This document shows, piece by piece, positions 58,134 through 64,000 of a stretch of 64,000 nucleotides of DNA. The notes beneath the pieces were generated by a model. It was not told the DNA's origin. It saw only the letters and a list, made by a program, of their open reading frames with translations, and ran no database searches. The stretch covers positions 62,001-126,000 of the forward strand of contig NZ_JANUXW010000004.1 of the NCBI RefSeq assembly GCF_024834045.1. Direction: 5' to 3'. This stretch comes from Neisseria montereyensis (GTDB taxonomy: Bacteria; Pseudomonadota; Gammaproteobacteria; Burkholderiales; Neisseriaceae). Position numbers and translations under genes: made by a program. Position 1 is the stretch's first letter. Each line of letters begins with the position of its first letter.

Positions 58134-59576
58134 ATGTCTCAAACCTACCAAACCGTACAACGTGATTTATTGGAAGCCAACCGGCTTTCACCCGAAATGC
58201 TTTATCAAAGCCTCAATATTATCGGCAGTCATCATGTGGATTATGCCGATATTTATTGCCAACGCACTGCGTTTGAAAGCTGGCACTTGGAAGAAGGGAT
58301 GGTGAAATCGGGCAGCTTCCAAATCGACCAAGGCGTCGGCGTGCGGGCGGTATCGGGGGATAAAACCGCGTTTGCCTATGCCGACAGTTTGGATGCGGCT
58401 TCTATTAAACGATCTGCCGAAGCGGTGCGGGCGATTGGTGCGGCAGGCCAAACGGCTAAGGTTCAGATTCCCACGCCTTATTACGGCAAACAGATCCATA
58501 CTGTCGACAATCCTATTTACGGATTAGACTCAGCCGCCAAAGTCGCGCTTTTACACAAAGTAGAAGCCTTGGCTAAAGCAGCCGATCCCCGCATTGTGCA
58601 AGTAATGGCGGGGCTGACTTGCGAATATGACTTGATTTACATCGCCCGCTTAGACGGCAAACATGCCGCCGATATCCGCCCGATGATCCGCCTGAATGTA
58701 ACCGTGATTGCCAAACAGGGCGACCGCCGCGAACAAGGCAGTGCCGGTGGCGGCGGGCGTTACGGCTTGGATTATTTTGACGACGAACGCATCGGCAGCT
58801 ATGTGCAAAAAGCGGTGAAACAGGCGCTCACCAATCTTGAATCCCGCCCCGCTCCGGCCGGCGCCATGACGGTTGTATTGGGCAACGGCTGGCCGGGCGT
58901 GCTGCTGCACGAAGCGGTTGGACACGGTTTGGAAGGCGATTTCAACCGCAAAGAAACCAGCGCCTTTGCCGGACGCATCGGCGAACGAGTCGCCGCCAAA
59001 GGCGTTACCGTCGTGGATCAGGGTGATATCAGCAACCGCCGCGGTTCGCTTAATATCGACGACGAAGGCAACGAAACCCGCCGCACCGTTTTAATCGAAG
59101 ACGGTATTCTAACGGGCTATATGCAGGATGAAACCAATGCCCGCTTAATGGGCGTGCCGGTTACCGGCAACGGCCGCCGTGAAAATTATTCGTCCGCCCC
59201 TATGCCGCGTATGACCAATACCTTTATGGAAAACGGCAACCATGATCCCGAAGAAATCATCGCTTCGGTCGACAAAGGGATTTATGCCGTGAATTTCGGC
59301 GGCGGTCAAGTGGATATTACCAGCGGCAAATTCGTGTTCAGCGCTTCCGAAGCGTGGTGGGTTGAAGGCGGCAAACTGCAATATCCGGTGAAAGGCGCCA
59401 CCATTATCGGCAACGGCCCCGATGTGTTGAAACATGTTTCCATGATTGGCAACGATACCGCTTTGGATAGCGGCGTGGGCGTGTGCGGCAAAGACGGCCA
59501 AAGCGTACCCGTCGGCGTAGGCCAGCCGACATTGCGCATTGATGCCGGACTGATTGTTGGCGGCAGTGAAGTATGA
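58134..59576 (+). CDS. tldD: Metalloprotease TldD
   Basis: 480 residues. TldD with TldE/PmbA forms a zinc protease that degrades unfolded peptides and processes some antitoxins and microcins. The zinc motif HEAVGHGLEGD (HExxxH, about residue 260) is intact. GMVKSGSFQIDQGVGVRA and the C-terminal SGVGVCGKDGQSVPVGVGQPTLRI are family features. The partner gene pmbA is not in the window. Confidence 0.96.
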   Translation: MSQTYQTVQRDLLEANRLSPEMLYQSLNIIGSHHVDYADIYCQRTAFESWHLEEGMVKSGSFQIDQGVGVRAVSGDKTAFAYADSLDAASIKRSAEAVRAIGAAGQTAKVQIPTPYYGKQIHTVDNPIYGLDSAAKVALLHKVEALAKAADPRIVQVMAGLTCEYDLIYIARLDGKHAADIRPMIRLNVTVIAKQGDRREQGSAGGGGRYGLDYFDDERIGSYVQKAVKQALTNLESRPAPAGAMTVVLGNGWPGVLLHEAVGHGLEGDFNRKETSAFAGRIGERVAAKGVTVVDQGDISNRRGSLNIDDEGNETRRTVLIEDGILTGYMQDETNARLMGVPVTGNGRRENYSSAPMPRMTNTFMENGNHDPEEIIASVDKGIYAVNFGGGQVDITSGKFVFSASEAWWVEGGKLQYPVKGATIIGNGPDVLKHVSMIGNDTALDSGVGVCGKDGQSVPVGVGQPTLRIDAGLIVGGSEV

Positions 59577-59621
59577 TTTTGAATTATCAGGCCGTCTGAA
59601 AACATCGCCCTTGCTTTAACC

Positions 59622-59653
59622 ATAGGCCGTCTGAAATGTTTCAGACGGCCTAT
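59622..59653 (+). terminator. DUS-pair terminator after tldD
   Basis: The palindrome ATAGGCCGTCTGAAA...TTTCAGACGGCCTAT is built from DUS copies at 59624-59635 and 59640-59651. A third DUS sits at 59589-59600. Confidence 0.7.
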
Positions 59654-59769
59654 CTACATTCAAATGCCATCTTATTTAAACAGCCAATCCAGCCGCCACT
59701 ATCCTAGCGCCGTTCAGCTTGTATAATAGCCCCACCCGTCGGCTGCGGCCGCTTTCCGGATAATCGCTC

Positions 59770-61308
59770 ATGGCACGCCCCCGTTTTGTTTCCACCTTAC
59801 TCATCGCTCTGTTACCACTGGGCTTTCTGGCCGTGATGGTTGTTTCACCGCTGATTGCACTGGCACTATACGACGACGCCAGCCCGTTGTGGCAGGTATT
59901 GCAAGACCCTTATATTCAAAGCCGTATCGGCTGGACCACCCTGCAAGCATTGATTACCTGCCTGCTCACCTTATTAACCGGCGTACCGATTGCTTGGGTG
60001 TTGGCTAGGTTGGACTTTCGGGGGCGGCGTTGGATTTTGCGGCTGCTGATGTTGCCTTTTGTGATGCCGACCTTAGTGGCCGGTATGGGCGTGTTGGCGC
60101 TATTCGGTCCGCACGGTTTATTGTGGGCGGGTTGGGACGGCACGCCTTATTTATTGCTATACGGTAATGTGTTTTTCAATCTGCCCGTTCTCATCCGCGC
60201 GGCCTATCAGGGCTTTCTGCAAGTGCCTGCCGCCCGGCTCTATACGGCGCAAACACTGGGTGCGAACACTTGGCAACGGTTTTGGTATGTGGAAAGGCCG
60301 GTATTGCAGCCTTGGCTGGCCGGCGGTATGTGTTTGGTGTTTCTGTATTGTTTCTCAGGATTCGGGCTGGCGGTATTGTTGGGCGGCAATCGCTATGCAA
60401 CGGTCGAAGTGGAAATTTACCAGCTGATTGCCTATGAATTGGATATGGCGCAAGCATCGGTATTGGTTTTGCTGGTATTGTGCATTACCGCATTGGCCGG
60501 GCTACTTTATGCTTGGCTGAGCCGCCGTACCGCAAGCGGCCGCAGCATACAGCCGTTGCCGCCGTCCCCGCCCCGAAGCCCTGCGGCCAAATCGCTGTTG
60601 GCTGCCGCATGGGTATTGTTGATTGCCTGTTGCGCCCTGCCTTTATTGGCGGTATTACTTCAGGCCGTTCAGGCGGGCAGCTCTTGGCAGGTATGGCGCG
60701 AAGCGGATACCCTGCATGCGGTATGGAATACGCTGCGCTTTACTTTTTCGGCCATGCTGTTGGCCACACTGCTCGGTATTTTCCATGCCGCACTGGCTCG
60801 AAGGGCGGCATGGGTGCGCGGGCTGACTTTTCTGCCGTTTATGGTTTCGCCCGTTTGCGTGGCTTTCGGCCTGCTGTTGCTCTATCCCGAATGGACGGCT
60901 TCGCTACCTTTATTGGTTTCCACCTACGCGCTGTTGGCCTATCCCTTTATCACCAAAGACCTACTGGCCGCATGGGACGGCCTGCCCGCCGGCTATACGG
61001 CCGCCGCCCGCAGCATGGGCGCGACACCTTTTCAGACGGCCGTTTCGGTTACCGCCCCTTTATTGCTGCCCTCATTGCGGCGCGGCCTCACATTGGCCGC
61101 CGCCACTTGTGTGGGCGAATTTGCCGCCACCTTGTTTTTATCCCGCCCCGAATGGCAAACGCTTACCACTTTAATCTACTATTACCTCGGTAAAGCCGGT
61201 GCCGACAATCACGACCGCGCTATGGTGCTGACGGCCATTTTAATGTTTATCGCCTTTATCGTTTTTATCTTGCTCGATGCCGTTGAAAAACGCGAACAGG
61301 CCGTCTGA
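59770..61308 (+). CDS. thiP: Thiamine-type ABC transporter permease
   Basis: 512 residues with about 12 helices in two repeated halves. Each half carries a permease coupling loop (AAYQGFLQVPAARLYTAQTLGANTWQRF and later YTAAARSMGATPFQTAVSV, the EAA-like motif). A fused double permease of this size fits ThiP but also iron(III) FbpB/SfuB. ThiP is preferred because a ThiB is encoded in the same window and no FbpA is seen. It precedes the ATPase gene by 16 bp. DUS copies lie inside the 3' half and at its stop. Confidence 0.75.
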   Translation: MARPRFVSTLLIALLPLGFLAVMVVSPLIALALYDDASPLWQVLQDPYIQSRIGWTTLQALITCLLTLLTGVPIAWVLARLDFRGRRWILRLLMLPFVMPTLVAGMGVLALFGPHGLLWAGWDGTPYLLLYGNVFFNLPVLIRAAYQGFLQVPAARLYTAQTLGANTWQRFWYVERPVLQPWLAGGMCLVFLYCFSGFGLAVLLGGNRYATVEVEIYQLIAYELDMAQASVLVLLVLCITALAGLLYAWLSRRTASGRSIQPLPPSPPRSPAAKSLLAAAWVLLIACCALPLLAVLLQAVQAGSSWQVWREADTLHAVWNTLRFTFSAMLLATLLGIFHAALARRAAWVRGLTFLPFMVSPVCVAFGLLLLYPEWTASLPLLVSTYALLAYPFITKDLLAAWDGLPAGYTAAARSMGATPFQTAVSVTAPLLLPSLRRGLTLAAATCVGEFAATLFLSRPEWQTLTTLIYYYLGKAGADNHDRAMVLTAILMFIAFIVFILLDAVEKREQAV

Positions 61309-61324
61309 AAAGGAATCCGTCAAT

Positions 61325-62275
61325 ATGCTGCAACTCAAACACATTCATAAACACTATGGCGAAAAAACCGTTGCCGACGATATTAACCTTGAAGTCGGCA
61401 ACGGCGAACTGTTGGCCATCCTCGGGCGCTCCGGGTGCGGGAAATCTACCTTATTGAAAATTATCGCCGGATTGGTGCAGGCCGATAGCGGCGAAGTATG
61501 GATAAACGGCACCGACCATACCCGACTGCCACCCGAACAGCGCGGCATTTCGCTGGTGTTTCAAGATTATGCCCTGCTGCCCCACCTCAATACCCTGCAA
61601 AACGTTGCTTTCGGCCTCAAAATGCAAGGCATCGGGCGTAAAGAATCCTATCCCAAAGCCATGGAAATGTTGGCCGAAGTGGGTTTGGGCAATGAAGCAC
61701 AACGGCGGGTAGAAAGCCTCTCAGGCGGCGAACAGCAACGCGTCGCCCTCGCGCGCGCTTTGGTTACTAATCCGAAACTAATGTTGCTCGACGAATCTTT
61801 TTCCAGCTTGGATACCGGCCTGCGCCACCATTTGCGGCAATTCACCGCCGACCACATCCGCCGCCGCAATATCCCCGCCGTGATGGTAACTCACGACCCG
61901 GAAGAAGCGTTTACCCTCGCCGACCATATCGCGCTGATGGATAGCGGCAAAATCCTTCAGACGGCCACACCCGACGCCTTGATTAACCGGCCGGTGAACG
62001 CACGCGCAGCGCGTTTAATCGGTGCTTATAATGTGAACGACACCCACTATATTCCCCAACAAGCACTGCATTTCAACCAAGCAGGCGGCACTATCTGCAC
62101 CGTAACCCAATTTTCCCGCCTACCCGACCGCAATCTGCTCGGCATGCAGCATCCGCAATATGGCGAAATCTTACTGCTGCCCGACCCTGCCCAAACCGAA
62201 GGTTTAAACCTACAAACAGGCAGCCAATGGCCATTGCAGGTAGACGAAGATAAAATTGTGTGGTTCGACCGTTAA
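61325..62275 (+). CDS. thiQ: ABC transporter ATPase (ThiQ/FbpC-like)
   Basis: 316 residues from ATG 61325, which has AAGGA about 10 bases upstream. Walker A GRSGCGKST (34-42), VFQDYALLPHL, signature SLSGGEQQRVALARAL (131-146) and Walker B LMLLDES (152-158) are present. It is longer than classical ThiQ (about 230 residues). The extra C-terminal domain of about 90 residues resembles the regulatory tail of FbpC/PotA-type ATPases. It energises the permease encoded upstream, and the substrate (thiamine or ferric ion) is uncertain. A DUS complement lies in the gene near 61957-61967. Confidence 0.75.
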   Translation: MLQLKHIHKHYGEKTVADDINLEVGNGELLAILGRSGCGKSTLLKIIAGLVQADSGEVWINGTDHTRLPPEQRGISLVFQDYALLPHLNTLQNVAFGLKMQGIGRKESYPKAMEMLAEVGLGNEAQRRVESLSGGEQQRVALARALVTNPKLMLLDESFSSLDTGLRHHLRQFTADHIRRRNIPAVMVTHDPEEAFTLADHIALMDSGKILQTATPDALINRPVNARAARLIGAYNVNDTHYIPQQALHFNQAGGTICTVTQFSRLPDRNLLGMQHPQYGEILLLPDPAQTEGLNLQTGSQWPLQVDEDKIVWFDR

Positions 62276-62305
62276 AATAATGAACAAATATAAAGCCATA
62301 CCTAT

Positions 62306-62335
62306 TAGGCCGTCTGAATGTTTTCAGACGGCCCG
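62306..62335 (+). terminator. DUS-pair terminator after thiQ
   Basis: AGGCCGTCTGAA (62307-62318) faces its complement (62323-62333) 31 bp past the thiQ stop. Confidence 0.7.
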
Positions 62336-62535
62336 ATTTATATTGTTAAAATAATCCGATAGCTGGTTTTAACTGCCGATAAAACAACCAAAATAAAACC
62401 GAAATTATCGATAGCTTCTTCATTTCCGACACATAATCATTAAATTTCTTTGCATATTCTTCTCTTGCCTGCCCAAACGCCTTCTATTAAGCTTAATACC
62501 CTCTTAAAACTTTTATTACCAACAAAGGAATCATT

Positions 62536-63267
62536 ATGTCCGTTATAACTAGAACCGTTGAATACACTGCAGCAGATGGCACCGTTTTTAAAAGCACCCT
62601 CTATCTGCCGAAAAATACCGTAAAAGATTTATCCGGCGTATTGGTGGCACCGGAATGGTGGGGTTTGAGCGAACATGCCAAGCATTCCGCCGAGCTCTTG
62701 GCCGAACAAGGTTATGCCGCATTGGCTATGGACTTATACGGCGATGCACGTTTAACCGATGATGCCGCCCAAGCCAACGAATGGATGACTCAAGCTTTAT
62801 CCGATCCGACGATTCTGGCAGAGCGCACCAAATTGGCTTATGAAGCACTGGCGGCACAACCTGAAGTGAACCCGCACAGCCTCGGTGTTATCGGTTTCTG
62901 CTTCGGCGGCCGTGTTGCTTTGGATATGGCTCGCCGCGGTATGGATTTAAAAGCAGCAACCAGCTTCCACGGCATTTTGGGTACGGATATCCGGGCGGAA
63001 GAAGGCCTGATCAAAGGTGAAATACTGGTTGAACACGGTGGCGCAGACAGTATGGTCAGCATGGATGATGTCGCCTCATTCCGCCGCGAAATGGATAACG
63101 CCAAAGTACGTTATCATGTTGATGTATTCCCTAATGCCAAACACGGTTTTACCAACCCCCAAGCTACCCACAATGCAGAAAAAAACGGTACCGATTTGGC
63201 TTATAACGAAGAAGCCGCCACAAAAGCATGGCAAAACATGCTGAACTTATTAGAACGCACACTGTAA
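62536..63267 (+). CDS. Dienelactone hydrolase family protein
   Basis: 243 residues, alpha/beta hydrolase. The nucleophile is Cys in IGFCFGGR (about residue 122), as in dienelactone hydrolases, with an acid in EHGGADSMVS and a His in NAKHGFTNPQ. EWWGLSEHAK near the N-terminus is typical. No aromatic degradation genes are near, so a general ester or lactone hydrolase role is more likely. A ribosome site AAAGGA precedes ATG 62536. Confidence 0.88.
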   Translation: MSVITRTVEYTAADGTVFKSTLYLPKNTVKDLSGVLVAPEWWGLSEHAKHSAELLAEQGYAALAMDLYGDARLTDDAAQANEWMTQALSDPTILAERTKLAYEALAAQPEVNPHSLGVIGFCFGGRVALDMARRGMDLKAATSFHGILGTDIRAEEGLIKGEILVEHGGADSMVSMDDVASFRREMDNAKVRYHVDVFPNAKHGFTNPQATHNAEKNGTDLAYNEEAATKAWQNMLNLLERTL

Positions 63268-63856
63268 AAAATGCGCTATTTCTCGATAAAGCACTAGGCA
63301 GCATTCAACACGAATGCTGCCTAGTGCTTTAATTCCCTACACCCCCATACCTACGGGGATATCACTCTATTTTTATATAAGGCCGTCTGAAACATCAAAA
63401 AGCCCAAACAACATCACACTCGCAACATGTTTATTTTAAAGAAAATTTTATTAACATAATCACTACACCAAACTACTTTATAAAATAAAACCATTATTTT
63501 CAATATGTTAATATGTTTATTATCATTTTATAAAAATAAAAATAAATTCCTTTTTATTTCAACAAATTAATCTGTTTTTATATCAAAGTCATATAAATTG
63601 TAATTTTTACATTTAAATAATAAATGCTCCATAATCATTTTTAATAAAATTAAATTATTGAATTCAATTCATACTTGATAAAAAATGCCATAGATTTTCA
63701 AAAATATAATCATTTGTTTATTTTCCCCACCTACCTATTCTTGTTTGACCATCTTGGCAAGGCTGAAAAAAAAAGGTACATTCCGACTACACCGAGTTAC
63801 AAGCATAATGTACACCGGTTATCCAAAAATCAAGCGAGAACAAAGGAGTTACTTAA
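63268..63856. other. AT-rich region upstream of aceA
   Basis: 589 bp. After a terminator hairpin and one DUS (about 63381-63392) come over 400 very AT-rich bases with no gene. An A8 run lies near 63767-63774. A long leader or upstream regulatory region for aceA is possible. No specific site was recognised. Confidence 0.55.
63288..63332 (+). terminator. Strong hairpin terminator after the dienelactone hydrolase gene
   Basis: The perfect 19-bp arms 63288-63306 and 63312-63330 (AAAGCACTAGGCAGCATTC and its complement) with a 5-nt loop lie 20 bp past the stop. It is not DUS-derived. The 3' T-run is short. Confidence 0.75.
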
Positions 63857-64000
63857 ATGACAAATTATCAAAACGAGATTAAAGTTGCAGACGAATTGAA
63901 AAACCAACATAACAAGGGCTGGCAAAATATCACCCCCGAATATGTGGCTCGTATGCGTTTGCAAAACCGCTTCAAAACAGGTTTGGAAATTGCCCAATAT
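63857..64000 (+). CDS. aceA: Isocitrate lyase, N-terminal fragment
   Basis: 48 codons from ATG 63857 to the right edge, preceded by an AAAGGAG ribosome site. MTNYQNEIKVADELK and ITPEYVARMRLQNRFKTG match, from memory, the start of the AceA type found in Pseudomonas and related bacteria. The enzyme splits isocitrate to glyoxylate and succinate for growth on acetate or fatty acids. The active site lies outside the window, so integrity cannot be judged. Confidence 0.75.
   Translation, partial: MTNYQNEIKVADELKNQHNKGWQNITPEYVARMRLQNRFKTGLEIAQY

Noticed and set aside
59722-59727. TATAAT upstream of thiP
   Set aside because: Same reason: a perfect -10 hexamer without a matching -35.
59770-62275. 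Assignment of this pair to iron transport (FbpBC)
   Set aside because: It is possible from the ATPase tail, but no FbpA-like binding protein is seen and a ThiB is in the window, so thiamine is preferred with reduced confidence.

Overview
The window looks like chromosome from a Neisseria species (Neisseriaceae, Betaproteobacteria). The strongest evidence is the DNA uptake sequence AGGCCGTCTGAA (AG-dialect), which occurs in dozens of copies on both strands. Many copies form back-to-back inverted pairs behind genes and act as terminators. A PilC-type pilus tip protein, a complete Neisseria-style nuo operon with small extra genes, and an mla operon that carries mlaA support the same placement. 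The AG dialect, the choline-to-betaine genes and an isocitrate lyase gene suggest a commensal or animal-associated species rather than the gonococcus or meningococcus. The species cannot be fixed from this window.

Layout. 1-1.3 kb: 3' end of a pilC/pilY1 gene, then tRNA-Lys. 1.3-3.3 kb: DUF3592-like membrane protein, proB, DUF2818 protein. 3.5-18.9 kb: the complete 14-subunit NADH dehydrogenase operon nuoABCDEFGHIJKLMN on the minus strand, with one small cysteine-rich gene between nuoF and nuoG and a candidate Fur site upstream of nuoA. 19-25 kb: ABC exporter, ruvA, rlpA, trmL, comF, and a divergent bioH. 25.2-29.2 kb: mlaFEDCBA phospholipid transport operon. 29.2-34 kb: an AT-rich, DUS-free insert encoding one 1,568-residue STAND-type NTPase with a nuclease-like N-terminus, which resembles the Avs antiphage family. 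34-39.4 kb: glmS, a secreted protein of unknown function, a decayed IS1016-like element and glmU, then a small lipoprotein. 39.4-42.3 kb: HAD nucleotidase, thiB, PfoR-like permease. 42.4-47.9 kb: an intact type I restriction-modification operon (hsdR, hsdM, hsdS) whose specificity gene contains a long internal repeat. 48-55.6 kb: choline uptake and oxidation (betT, betA, betB) with a Tat-exported lactate-oxidase-like flavoprotein between betA and betB. 56-64 kb: gpmA, parA, tldD, thiP, thiQ-like, a dienelactone hydrolase, and the start of aceA.

How it fits together. Most of the window is conserved housekeeping: respiratory complex I, outer-membrane lipid asymmetry, amino-sugar synthesis feeding peptidoglycan and LOS, thiamine uptake and osmoprotection. 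Two defence loci lie in the 29-48 kb stretch, the Avs-like gene and the type I system, with an IS remnant between them, so this is the variable part of the window. The Avs-like gene is the best candidate for a poorly described system. The hsdS gene is the best candidate for changing specificity within the population.

All product calls come from reading motifs by eye. No database search was run.
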